64,000 nt of DNA, taken from contig NZ_WMEZ01000007.1 of the NCBI RefSeq assembly GCF_009856415.1, positions 1 to 64,000 of the forward strand, written 5' to 3'. Positions 52,115-60,417 of this stretch are shown in pieces. How positions within the stretch are numbered: the first letter of the stretch is position 1; each line of letters begins with the position of its first letter. This DNA comes from Halobacillus litoralis (GTDB lineage: Bacteria > Bacillota > Bacilli > Bacillales > Halobacillaceae). The translations under genes and the position numbers were made by a program. The notes below the pieces were generated by a model, which saw only the letters and a program-made list of their open reading frames with translations, was not told the origin of the DNA and made no database searches.

Positions 52115-52745
52115 ACTCTTATCTTTGAATGTTGGTCGTCCAGAAACCTATGAAACCGATAAAGGCGAATTGAACAGTGCTTATCGGAAAACCTCTGTCA
52201 AAGGTCCTGTTCATTTAACTTACTTGAACTTTGAGGGGGATGAACAAGCGGATAAAAAGAATCATGGCGGCCGTGATAAAGCTGTATGTCTCTATCCAGC
52301 CCAACACTATAGGCACTGGGAAGACCATTACAGTCAAGAATTTCCTTTTCCTTCTTTCGGGGAGAATTTGACTGTAGAGGGGATTGATGAACGAGATATC
52401 CGGATTGGGGATGTTTTTCAGCTCGGAGAAGCCATCCTGCAAGTATCAGAGCCAAGGAAGCCGTGCTATATCATTGCCCGCACTCATGGGATCGATGATT
52501 TTCCGGCTCGTGTTATGGAAAAAGGGTTCTCAGGATTTTATTTGCGGGTGTTACGGGAGGGGGAAGTGTCCCCAGGGGATTACATGACTTTAATTGAGCC
52601 CCACCCTGATGGAGTGACAGTGGATGATGTCAATGAAGTGCGCTACCACGATCGAGATAACGCCAATAAAATCAGACGGATTGTAGCTGTTGAACCACTA
52701 GCCGATGGATTAAAGCAATTGCTGAACAAGCGTCTGCAAAAGTGA
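52104..52745 (+). CDS. MOSC-domain protein (YiiM-like)
   Basis: The 213-residue protein has a MOSC domain: HGGRDKAVCLYPAQHY, FGENLTVEGID, and the conserved cysteine in PRKPCYIIA. YiiM reduces 6-N-hydroxylaminopurine with molybdenum cofactor; this one may detoxify N-hydroxylated bases. Start GTG 52104 lies inside the previous gene. The next gene is a nucleoside deaminase, which would fit base-analogue clean-up. Confidence 0.85.
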   Translation: MKYKLLSLNVGRPETYETDKGELNSAYRKTSVKGPVHLTYLNFEGDEQADKKNHGGRDKAVCLYPAQHYRHWEDHYSQEFPFPSFGENLTVEGIDERDIRIGDVFQLGEAILQVSEPRKPCYIIARTHGIDDFPARVMEKGFSGFYLRVLREGEVSPGDYMTLIEPHPDGVTVDDVNEVRYHDRDNANKIRRIVAVEPLADGLKQLLNKRLQK

Positions 52746-52760
52746 GAGGGGGAAGAGATC

Positions 52761-53216
52761 ATGAATCCTTTTTCAGAACGGGCCTTACAATTAGCTATAA
52801 AAAATGTGGAAGATGGGGGCCATCCGTTTGGAGCTGTCCTTGTTTGTAACGGAGAAATCATTGCTGAGGGTGTGAATGAACTGCATCTACACCCCGATGT
52901 CAGCGCCCATGCTGAATTGGTTGCGATCAAGAAAGCCCAGCAGGCACGCGGGTCGATTGATTTGAGTGATTGTACGATGTATGCGAGTGGAGAACCTTGT
53001 GCGATGTGTCTCACGGCCATGTATTTTTCTAATTTGAAAAAAGTCATCTACTCCCAATCCGTCGAAGAGGCAAGTCGTGTGGGACTTACCCTATCAGAAA
53101 AAGTTTATCAAGACCTACAAAAAACACAGGACCAACGAGAAATCACGATGATCCATGAACCAATCGAAAATAGTGAATTAGATGCAATGCAAGCCTATGC
53201 GATGAAGAAAGGATAG
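52761..53216 (+). CDS. Nucleoside/guanine deaminase (CMP/dCMP-deaminase fold)
   Basis: The 151-residue protein has the zinc-binding motif HAELVAIKKAQ and PCAMCLTAMYF, with GGHPFGAVLV as in B. subtilis guanine deaminase GuaD. It converts guanine to xanthine or a related base. AGAGGGGGAAG precedes ATG 52761. It is 15 bases after the MOSC gene. Confidence 0.85.
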   Translation: MNPFSERALQLAIKNVEDGGHPFGAVLVCNGEIIAEGVNELHLHPDVSAHAELVAIKKAQQARGSIDLSDCTMYASGEPCAMCLTAMYFSNLKKVIYSQSVEEASRVGLTLSEKVYQDLQKTQDQREITMIHEPIENSELDAMQAYAMKKG

Positions 53217-53227
53217 GAGGCAGAAAG

Positions 53228-53599
53228 ATGGATTATGGACATTTGATTGAGGAAAAGATTAAACAATCCATGAAAAATGGGGATTTTGACAACTTGCCTG
53301 GGAAAGGAAAGCCGCTCCCCAAAGACGAATTCGCTCATCTGCCTCCTGAACTTAGAAACAGTTACCGGATCTTGAAGAATGCCAACATGCTCCCCGAAGA
53401 AATGATCCTAAAAAAAGAAATGGTAGAGATTGAAGATCTCCTAGCTGGAATTACAGACCCTCAGTTATCCGCTCACTATAAAAAAGAATGGAAAGAAAAA
53501 AAGCTTCGTTTCGACATGATGATGGAAAAGAGAAAATTGGACCAGTCAGGAGCATTCAAACAATACCAAAGCAAAATTAACCGGCGTTTCGGATTCTGA
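53228..53599 (+). CDS. DUF1992 (DnaJ-homologue subfamily C28-like) protein
   Basis: The 123-residue protein has the DUF1992 pattern: GDFDNLPGKGKPLP, then LRNSYRILKNANMLPEEMILKKEM. No J-domain is present. Function unknown. GGAGG is seven bases before ATG 53228. It is the last gene of the 51.4-53.6 kb run. Confidence 0.85.
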   Translation: MDYGHLIEEKIKQSMKNGDFDNLPGKGKPLPKDEFAHLPPELRNSYRILKNANMLPEEMILKKEMVEIEDLLAGITDPQLSAHYKKEWKEKKLRFDMMMEKRKLDQSGAFKQYQSKINRRFGF

Positions 53600-53660
53600 A
53601 TACGGTCAGAATTTTTAACTTTTAGCAGTGGCTCACGGTTTTACAGAAGGAGGTGACGAT

Positions 53661-54326
53661 ATGTGCGGAAGATACACTCTGTTAGCAGAAGAAGCGGAAA
53701 TATTGAGAGAGTACGGAATAGAAAGGCCGATCGACGGCTATGAACCACGGTACAATATCGCACCAGGTCAAAAGGTGCTGGCTGTGATCCATGATGGAAC
53801 ACAAAAGCGCGCAGGTTATATGAAATGGGGGCTTGTCCCTTCGTGGGCCAAAGATCCTAAAATTGGCTACAAAATGATAAACGCAAGAAGTGAAACCGCT
53901 CATGAAAAACCTAGTTACAAAAGGCTGATGAGCCAGAAGCGCTGCTTGATTGTAGCAGATAGTTTTTATGAGTGGCAAAAAACGGAATCAGGAAAACAAG
54001 CCGTAAGAATTCAACCGGAAAACCGTTCTCTATTTGCTTTTGCAGGTTTGTGGGACCAGTGGGGAGGGGAAGAGGAATCCCTTTATACATGCACGATTCT
54101 TACGCAGGATGCAAATGAGTTCATGGCTCCGATTCACAACAGAATGCCTGTCATATTGCCGAAAGGAAAGCAGGATCAGTGGATTGAACCAGTGAAATGG
54201 TCGCCTTCGGATGCTAAGGGTTTTGTTGAACAACTGACAATGGACGACCTCCGTGCCTATGAAGTTAGCGACTACGTAAACTCAGCAAAAAACGAAGGCC
54301 CTGACTGCATCACCCCCTTAACGTAA
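53661..54326 (+). CDS. SOS response-associated peptidase (SRAP/YedK-type)
   Basis: SRAP proteins cap abasic sites in single-stranded DNA by a covalent bond to Cys2. The 221-residue protein starts MCGRYTLL, which puts that cysteine at position 2 after the initiator Met, and has NARSET, the Glu-containing RCLIVADSFYEWQ and HNRMPVIL. AAGGAGGTGACGAT precedes ATG 53661. It fits DNA protection in the same region as a base-detoxifying gene pair, though the two are not one operon for sure. Confidence 0.9.
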   Translation: MCGRYTLLAEEAEILREYGIERPIDGYEPRYNIAPGQKVLAVIHDGTQKRAGYMKWGLVPSWAKDPKIGYKMINARSETAHEKPSYKRLMSQKRCLIVADSFYEWQKTESGKQAVRIQPENRSLFAFAGLWDQWGGEEESLYTCTILTQDANEFMAPIHNRMPVILPKGKQDQWIEPVKWSPSDAKGFVEQLTMDDLRAYEVSDYVNSAKNEGPDCITPLT

Positions 54327-54348
54327 CCGTCCCTTTATTAAAGAATCT

Positions 54349-54883
54349 GGGAGGATTGTATAAGACTCGATTTCGAGATGATTCGGGGTTCGTTGCTTGG
54401 AGTGAGCGTCAGGGGTGGCTGGGAAGCAACTCGCTTTCCTGTGGGGGAGTGCCGAGTTTCCTCGGGCTACGCCCTGCGGGATCTCGCCTATCTCCTTTCT
54501 CCCACGGGAGTCTCGCAGCTTCCCAACCACCCCATTCTATGAGTGTGAGAACGAACCCCCCCTATAGAAGGTGAGTCTTCCAACCTCCTTGTCCAGTAGC
54601 CATAAAGCACGCTATACCGGCATCAGTGGGGAAAATCACATACTTCTTCATTTCAATAAACTTTGCGAAATCTGCTATTTGTGGGAGGGGTTTCGAGACA
54701 ATTATAAGGTAAAGGGGCGGAGGGAAACGGTGAGACTCCTATGGGACGTGTGGGACAGGTGAGACCCCGGAAGGCGTAGCCTGAGGAGGCTCACCGCCCG
54801 CCCCATGGAAAGCGAACAATTTCCCGGAGCCCCTAAACTCCAACAAACATCTCGAAACTGAGTCTTCAAGAAAAGGGAGCGTT
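54349..54883. repeat. Composite palindromic repeat, copy R6
   Basis: The 535-bp element begins GGGAGGATTGTATAAGACTC and ends TCTTCAAGAAAAGGGAGC. Order as in R2: GGGGTGGCTGGGAAGC module, spacer, GGGGCGGAGGGAAACGG module. The left module has no 121-bp hairpin unit: AAGCAACTCG is followed directly by CTTTCCTGTGGGG, which shows the empty site of the insertion in R2 and R5. The gap between the SRAP and AGCS genes holds nothing else. Confidence 0.85.
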
Positions 54884-54895
54884 TCTATCAAAAAA

Positions 54896-54935
54896 AAAGA
54901 GCTTACAGCGGGATTTGTGCTGTAAGCTCTTTTTG
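54896..54935. terminator. Terminator of the AGCS gene
   Basis: AAAGAGCTTACAGC pairs with GCTGTAAGCTCTTT between converging transcripts; T run on both sides. Confidence 0.88.
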
Positions 54936-54952
54936 AATGTTAGGTTTTAAGG

Positions 54953-56344
54953 TTAACCTGCTTGTCGTTGTTCGCGTTCTTGTTGTTTTTCTTTTTTGGC
55001 GACTTTCAGGAACTTGTTCGTTTCGGCGGCTACGACCCCGGATAGGAGTAGTAGTCCGATCAAGTTCGGGAAGGCCATTAAGCCGTTCATGACATCTGCG
55101 AAAACCCATACTGTGCTCAGTTGGGAAACAGCTCCTACAAGAACGAATGCCACGAACACTATTTTGTAAGCGCCGATGAATCGTTGCTTGGTCAAGTAAC
55201 CGAAGCACTTCTCCCCATAGTAGGACCAACCGACAATGGTCGAGAAGGCAAAGAAGACTAAGCCTATGGTTACGATGTATGCCCCTACATCACCAAGGAA
55301 AATTTGGAATGAGGTAGAAGTCAAGTCGGCACCATCCAGTCCGCCTTGATATTGACCAGCCATGACAATCGTTAAGCCTGTCATTGTACAAACGATAATG
55401 GTATCAATAAATACTTGGGTCATGGAAACAAGTGCCTGGCGTCCTGCATAGTCTGTACGGGCAGCGGCAGCAGCGATCGGTGCAGAACCGAGACCTGCTT
55501 CATTGGAGAACACACCACGTGCGACTCCGTAGCGTATGACTGTTCCGAGTAGACCGCCACCAAGCGCACTTGCGGTAAACGCATCATTGAAGATGGTTCC
55601 GAAAGCCGGGATGACCATGTTGTAATTGAGAATAAGTATGATTAATGCACCAATAACATAGAAAATAGCCATGATTGGGACAAAGAAAGCCGTGACTTTC
55701 CCAATACTTTTAATTCCTCCGAGCAAAACCAAACCAGCCAACAGGGTAAGCAGTATTCCCGTCACCCATGGAGAAACGTTGAACGTGCCTTCCATGACAT
55801 CAGAAACGGAGTTGGACTGGACCATGTTGCCAATTCCGAACGCAGCAACAGCACCAAAGATCGCGAATAAAAACCCGAGCGGACGTCCGAGCCATTTGGT
55901 TTTCAAACCACGGGATAAGTAATACATTGGTCCCCCGGACATTTCACCATTCTTTCCTTCAATTCGGTATTTGACGGCTAGTACAGCTTCGGCATATTTT
56001 GTGGCCATGCCAAATACTGCTGTCACCCACATCCAGAAAACAGCGCCTGGTCCACCTAGGACAACGGCCGTTGCTACACCAGCAATGTTTCCTGTTCCGA
56101 TAGTAGCAGCAAGAGCTGTGGTCAGTGCCTGGTAATGCGAAATATCCCCCTTTTCATTCTTTTTCTTCTCTTTGCTTGGTTTGAAAGCAAGCTTTAAAGC
56201 GTAAGGGAGCGTTTTGAACTGAAGAAAACCCAGACGAAGTGTCAAATAAACCCCTGTTCCGACTAATAAAACCAAGAGGAACGGTCCCCAGACGATTCCA
56301 CTTAATTCACTTAAAAAACTGTGTAGTGCACTACCTTCACCCAT
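54953..56344 (-). CDS. Sodium:alanine symporter (AGCS family)
   Basis: The 463-residue protein has about ten segments and the AGCS signatures TALAATIGTGNIAGVATAVVL (here split as TALAATIGTGNIAG and VATAVVL), GGPMYYLSRGL and RYGVARGVFSNEAGLGSAP. It couples Na+ to alanine or glycine uptake, suiting a salt-adapted cell. I start at ATG 56344, six bases after AGGGGG; ATG 56362 is upstream of that site. The N-terminus before 56344 shows no other clear ribosome site. Confidence 0.9.
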   Translation of the reverse strand: MGEGSALHSFLSELSGIVWGPFLLVLLVGTGVYLTLRLGFLQFKTLPYALKLAFKPSKEKKKNEKGDISHYQALTTALAATIGTGNIAGVATAVVLGGPGAVFWMWVTAVFGMATKYAEAVLAVKYRIEGKNGEMSGGPMYYLSRGLKTKWLGRPLGFLFAIFGAVAAFGIGNMVQSNSVSDVMEGTFNVSPWVTGILLTLLAGLVLLGGIKSIGKVTAFFVPIMAIFYVIGALIILILNYNMVIPAFGTIFNDAFTASALGGGLLGTVIRYGVARGVFSNEAGLGSAPIAAAAARTDYAGRQALVSMTQVFIDTIIVCTMTGLTIVMAGQYQGGLDGADLTSTSFQIFLGDVGAYIVTIGLVFFAFSTIVGWSYYGEKCFGYLTKQRFIGAYKIVFVAFVLVGAVSQLSTVWVFADVMNGLMAFPNLIGLLLLSGVVAAETNKFLKVAKKEKQQEREQRQAG

Positions 56345-56565
56345 CATCTTCCCCCTATCCATATTGTTAATATTTGTTCATATATTAAATATTCCGAAAA
56401 TTAGAAACAAATGTCAAGGTCATTTACGTACAAAAATAAAAAAGAACGGTTGATTTCGACAATAAAAGGGAAGATATTTGGGTGAACTGTTTTAGTTGGG
56501 CAGGATTTTCGACTCTTTCATAGAAAATAAACAGATGAGAAATACTACATTGGAGGAACATAGTT

Positions 56566-57033
56566 ATGATTCGTGTATTATTCGTCTGTCTCGGTAACAT
56601 TTGTCGTTCACCTATGGCAGAAGCTATTTTTAAAGATCTGGTAAAAAAAGAAGGATTGGACGAAAAAATAACCGTCGATTCTGCAGGGATTGGCCATTGG
56701 CATATCGGTGCTGAACCTCATGAAGGGACACGGGCCATCCTTGATGATAAGAACATCTCTTATGAGGGCATGAGTGCAAGACAAGTGAAGGAGTCCGATT
56801 GGGATGACTTTGATTACTTGGTTGCGATGGATGATAAAAACATCCAGGACCTGAAAGGAATTCGAGAAAAAAATGATGTCGTGGTCGCTAAACTGCTGGA
56901 CTTCGTTCCTCATTCGAAGGAAAGTGAAGTGCCGGATCCATATTTCACAGGTAATTTTGAATATGTTTTTGAGCTCGTCCATGATGGGTGTTTTAAACTT
57001 TTAGAGAAAATAAAATACGATCATAATCTTTGA
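56566..57033 (+). CDS. yfkJ: Low-molecular-weight protein tyrosine phosphatase (YfkJ)
   Basis: The 155-residue protein has the LMW-PTP active-site loop CLGNICRSP (Cys, Arg) at the N-terminus and the acid DPYF near the end. In B. subtilis YfkJ is a general stress gene in an operon with yfkI and yfkH, the same order as here. TTGGAGGAA precedes ATG 56566. The next gene's ribosome site overlaps its stop. Confidence 0.92.
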   Translation: MIRVLFVCLGNICRSPMAEAIFKDLVKKEGLDEKITVDSAGIGHWHIGAEPHEGTRAILDDKNISYEGMSARQVKESDWDDFDYLVAMDDKNIQDLKGIREKNDVVVAKLLDFVPHSKESEVPDPYFTGNFEYVFELVHDGCFKLLEKIKYDHNL

Positions 57034-57044
57034 GGAGGATGTTT

Positions 57045-57374
57045 ATGGGACAGAGCAAACTTTGGAAAGGTGTTTTATTAGGAGCCTTGGTTGGAGGAGT
57101 AGCCGCTCTTTTGGATAAAGAAACGAGACAATATGTAGGTGAGAAATCACGAACGACAGGTGCGAAGTGTCAAAGTTATATGAAGCACCCATCAGAGGCG
57201 ATCCACAAAGTTAGAGTGAATTATGAGTCCTTTTCTGCCCAAGTTAATAAAGGAGTGGAAGATCTTCTGGAATTATTGGATAAGGCAGAGAGTATGCTGA
57301 ATAAAGTAGGGGAAATTAATCAAGAAGTGAAAGAACAGCTGAGAGCTGTCGACGATTCAAAAGAAGCTTCTTGA
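57045..57374 (+). CDS. yfkI: YtxH-like small membrane protein (YfkI position)
   Basis: The 109-residue protein has one N-terminal hydrophobic segment (GVLLGALVGGVAALLD) and a helical tail (VNKGVEDLLELLDKAESMLN), like YtxH-type stress proteins. Symbol is assigned mainly by operon position between yfkJ and yfkH. ATG 57045 follows GAGGAGG. Confidence 0.7.
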   Translation: MGQSKLWKGVLLGALVGGVAALLDKETRQYVGEKSRTTGAKCQSYMKHPSEAIHKVRVNYESFSAQVNKGVEDLLELLDKAESMLNKVGEINQEVKEQLRAVDDSKEAS

Positions 57375-57396
57375 TCACAAGAGGTGAAGGAATATC

Positions 57397-58227
57397 GTGA
57401 AGACCATCAAGAATTTTGGCAAAGAGCTGTTCACTCGCTTTGGCGAAGATGATGTCGGAGGGATGGCAGCTCAACTGTCGTATTTTTTTCTACTATCTTT
57501 GTTTCCTTTTATGATATTCCTGCTTACACTGCTCGGGTATTTACATATTGACGAAGAACGAGTGCTTGCTTTCGTCAGTACCTATGCGCCACCTGAAACA
57601 TTCGATTTGATCACTGAAAACGTTTCGTCCTTATTAAGCAGTGAAAATGGAAGTTTGCTATCCATCGGTTTACTAGGCACCCTTTGGGCTGCATCGAATG
57701 GGGTCAATGCCATTATGCGCGCATTCAATCGTGCCCATAATGTTAGAGAGAACCGTTCGTTTCTGGTATCGCGCATCATCGCAATTGTCCTTACAGTGGC
57801 GATGGTTTTCGTCATAGGCATTGCTTTTCTGCTGCCTGTACTTGGTCATACGATCGGGGTCCAACTGTTTTCCGTCTTCGGACTTTCTGAAAACTTTTTA
57901 ACTTTATGGAATGGGATGAGGTGGGTCATTTCATCCGTCATCTTTTACATCGTCTTATCTTTCTTGTACGTTATGGCACCAAATAAACGGTTAAAATACC
58001 GTGATACCGTTCCGGGGGCGGTGTTTGCCACATTTGGATGGCAATTAGTTTCCTTGTTGTTTTCGTTCTATGTGAGCAGTCTTGGGAATTTTTCTGCGAC
58101 ATACGGGAGTCTAGGTACGGTGATTGTGCTTATGATTTGGTTATATCTTTCAGGAGTCGTCATTATTCTGGGAGGGGAGATCAATGCGATGAGTCATCAT
58201 CGTAGAACGAAAGAGACATGGGGATAA
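57397..58227 (+). CDS. yfkH: YihY/UPF0761-family membrane protein (YfkH)
   Basis: The 276-residue protein has about six membrane segments and the family motifs GMAAQLSYFFLLSLFPFMIFL (split GMAAQLSYFFLL and SLFPFMIFL), NAIMRAFNRAHNV and SLGTVIVLMIWLYLSG, IILGGEINA. It is related to BrkB/RNase BN-annotated proteins, but is an integral membrane protein of unknown role. GTG 57397 is preceded by AAGAGGTG. Confidence 0.88.
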   Translation: MKTIKNFGKELFTRFGEDDVGGMAAQLSYFFLLSLFPFMIFLLTLLGYLHIDEERVLAFVSTYAPPETFDLITENVSSLLSSENGSLLSIGLLGTLWAASNGVNAIMRAFNRAHNVRENRSFLVSRIIAIVLTVAMVFVIGIAFLLPVLGHTIGVQLFSVFGLSENFLTLWNGMRWVISSVIFYIVLSFLYVMAPNKRLKYRDTVPGAVFATFGWQLVSLLFSFYVSSLGNFSATYGSLGTVIVLMIWLYLSGVVIILGGEINAMSHHRRTKETWG

Positions 58228-58235
58228 ACAGATAA

Positions 58236-58270
58236 AGAAAGGCGGGACCGCTTGAGGTTCCGCCTTTCCT
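58236..58270. terminator. Bidirectional terminator
   Basis: AAAGGCGGGACC pairs with GGTTCCGCCTTT between yfkH and the converging ATPase gene. Confidence 0.82.
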
Positions 58271-58274
58271 TTCT

Positions 58275-60185
58275 TTATTTTAATAGTCGGAGTCCATTCA
58301 ATATTACAAGAATCGTACTGCCTTCGTGTCCGATGATACCTAGAGGAAGATCAAGGACTTGTAAGAAATTGCTCACAATCAAAAGCATGATTACCGTAAT
58401 GGAAAAAATAATGTTCTGTTTGATGATTTTGTTCATTTTTTGGGAAACTTGTATCGCTTCCCCAATCTTCGGAAGGTCATTTTTCATTAAGACCACATCG
58501 GCCGTTTCTAATGCAACATCCGTTCCTTCGCCCATCGCGACACCGACATCAGCTTCTGCAAGCGCTGGCGCATCATTAATCCCGTCCCCGATCATAGCGA
58601 CATGAGAGAAATGATCTTTTAAGGTTTTAATTTCCTGAAGTTTCTGGTCCGGCATACATTCAGCGATATAGTTATCCATTCCCACTTCTTCAGCGATGGC
58701 TTTTGCGGTCCGGTCATTGTCACCCGTCAACATGATGGTGTATATTCCATACGCTCTTAATGTTGAGATCGCTGCCTTTGCTTCGTTTCGAACCGTATCC
58801 TTCAGTGCGAAGAGCCCAACAATTCTTTCGTTTTTTGCCACAAAAATTACGGTCTTTCCTTCTGAAGCAAGGACTTCTGCATGGTTATCTTTGTAGGAAG
58901 TTGCGGCTTCTTTCCCGACAAAATCGGCTTTTCCGACTTTCCACTCTTCGTTGTCATATTGCCCGCTTACACCCATGCCGCTATGATCTTTGACGTTTTC
59001 GACTGAAGGAAAAGAGCAGTCATTTTTTTTCGCATAGCTCACAATCGCCTGGGCGAGAGGGTGATTGGATTCATTTTCAATGGAAGAAACGACAGAAAGA
59101 ATCGAATGTTTCATGCCACTTTCTAACGGAAGAAAGTCAGTAACCTCGGGCTCTCCCCTCGTGAGCGTCCCCGTTTTATCAAAAGCGATTGCTTTTAGAT
59201 GAGAGAGATGTTCGAGGTGAACGCCCCCCTTGAACAAAATGCCTTGGCGTGCCCCTTTCGATATGGCTGATAACGTTGCAGGCATAATGGAAGCGACAAG
59301 GGCACAAGGAGATGCTACGACAAGGAGAATCATCGCACGGTAAATGGTTTCCATCCACGTCCACCCGAATAGAAAGTGAGGGAGGAATAACATGAGGCCT
59401 ACGACGGCTAATACGATTTTTACATAAGTACTTTCGAATCGTTCGATAAACAGTTGTGAAGGAGATTTCTCACTTTGAGCGTTTTGGACCATGGCAATGA
59501 TTTTTTGAAAAAGCGTTTCATTTGCTGGTTTGGTGACTGAAACGACAAGACTGCCGTCAATATTCATTGTCCCTGCGAATACATCCCCAGTTTCGCTTTT
59601 GTTAACAGGGAGGGATTCACCGGTGATGGCACTTTCATTTAATGTCGAGCTGCCTTTCACAATCCTGCCATCTGCAGGGACACGCTCCCCCGGTTTGATT
59701 AATATTTGATCGCCGATTTGAAGCGTTTTTACAGGAACCCATTCATACCCAGCATTTGTAATGAGAAAGGCTTCTTCTGGCTGCAAACTCATCAACGAAG
59801 AGATCTCTTTATGGCTTTTGTTCATCGTGTACGTTTCCAGCGCTCCGCTCAGAGCGAAGATGAAGATGAGGATGGCTCCTTCTGTCCAGTATCCGATTGA
59901 AGCTGAGCCTATAGCGGCTAGGATCATGAGCAGTTCTACATTGAGTGATTTTTCTTTTACCGTTTCTTCTAATCCTTCTTTCGCTTTGGCAAAACCACCA
60001 ATCAGAAAGGCCGTCACATATAAACTGACGTAAACAGAAGATGCCCAATGGTTTTCGGCATACCACGCTATTAAAATTAAGAATCCGCTGCTTATGGCTG
60101 CCATTAATTCAGCGTGTTCCTTAAGAGTAGAAACGGATGGTAATTTCCACCACTTTATGGAGGATAAGGTACGTGATTGATTCAT
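58275..60185 (-). CDS. pfeT: P1B4-type metal-transporting ATPase, PfeT/ZosA-like
   Basis: The 636-residue ATPase has SPCALVAS in the transport helix, DKTGTLTRG with phosphorylated Asp, MLTGDNDRTAKAIA, GDGINDAPALA and HEGSTILVILNGLRLL near the C-terminus. SPC plus HEGST defines the P1B4 class, to which B. subtilis PfeT (formerly ZosA), an Fe(II) efflux pump, belongs. No N-terminal metal-binding domain is present, also as in PfeT. A Fur/PerR-like box (60211-60225) lies just upstream. AAAGGAG precedes ATG 60185 by 11 bases. Confidence 0.87.
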   Translation of the reverse strand: MNQSRTLSSIKWWKLPSVSTLKEHAELMAAISSGFLILIAWYAENHWASSVYVSLYVTAFLIGGFAKAKEGLEETVKEKSLNVELLMILAAIGSASIGYWTEGAILIFIFALSGALETYTMNKSHKEISSLMSLQPEEAFLITNAGYEWVPVKTLQIGDQILIKPGERVPADGRIVKGSSTLNESAITGESLPVNKSETGDVFAGTMNIDGSLVVSVTKPANETLFQKIIAMVQNAQSEKSPSQLFIERFESTYVKIVLAVVGLMLFLPHFLFGWTWMETIYRAMILLVVASPCALVASIMPATLSAISKGARQGILFKGGVHLEHLSHLKAIAFDKTGTLTRGEPEVTDFLPLESGMKHSILSVVSSIENESNHPLAQAIVSYAKKNDCSFPSVENVKDHSGMGVSGQYDNEEWKVGKADFVGKEAATSYKDNHAEVLASEGKTVIFVAKNERIVGLFALKDTVRNEAKAAISTLRAYGIYTIMLTGDNDRTAKAIAEEVGMDNYIAECMPDQKLQEIKTLKDHFSHVAMIGDGINDAPALAEADVGVAMGEGTDVALETADVVLMKNDLPKIGEAIQVSQKMNKIIKQNIIFSITVIMLLIVSNFLQVLDLPLGIIGHEGSTILVILNGLRLLK

Positions 60186-60210
60186 ACAATTTTCAACTCC
60201 TTTTGTTAAT

Positions 60211-60225
60211 TGAGAATGATAGTCA
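60211..60225 (-). promoter_or_regulatory. Fur/PerR-like box upstream of pfeT
   Basis: TGAGAATGATAGTCA matches 12 of 15 positions of the 7-1-7 box TGATAATNATTATCA. It lies 26 bases before the pfeT start, where either regulator could act. In B. subtilis both PerR (repressor) and Fur (activator) control pfeT. Confidence 0.5.
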
Positions 60226-60349
60226 ATTAATGTAGAGAAAAAAGGTATTTATTTAAAATAATTTTAATTTAATATATATTATTATAATATCACGAAAGGG
60301 TGAGAATACAAGTGGAAATAACGGGATGTGTAAAAAAGAATCCAGGCAG

Positions 60350-60379
60350 TTGATATTACAGGTGTCAAGTTGCTATATT
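60350..60379 (+). promoter_or_regulatory. SigmaA promoter of the cystine-type ABC pair
   Basis: TTGATA (60350-60355), 18-base spacer, TATATT (60374-60379), about 35 bases before the lipoprotein gene. Confidence 0.5.
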
Positions 60380-60417
60380 AGACAGGTGCAAAAAACATAT
60401 GAAAGGTGGAAAAACGA

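Noticed and set aside
54356-54574. Open readings through repeat R6
   Set aside because: Lie wholly in the non-coding repeat, with no ribosome site and no conservation of frame between copies.
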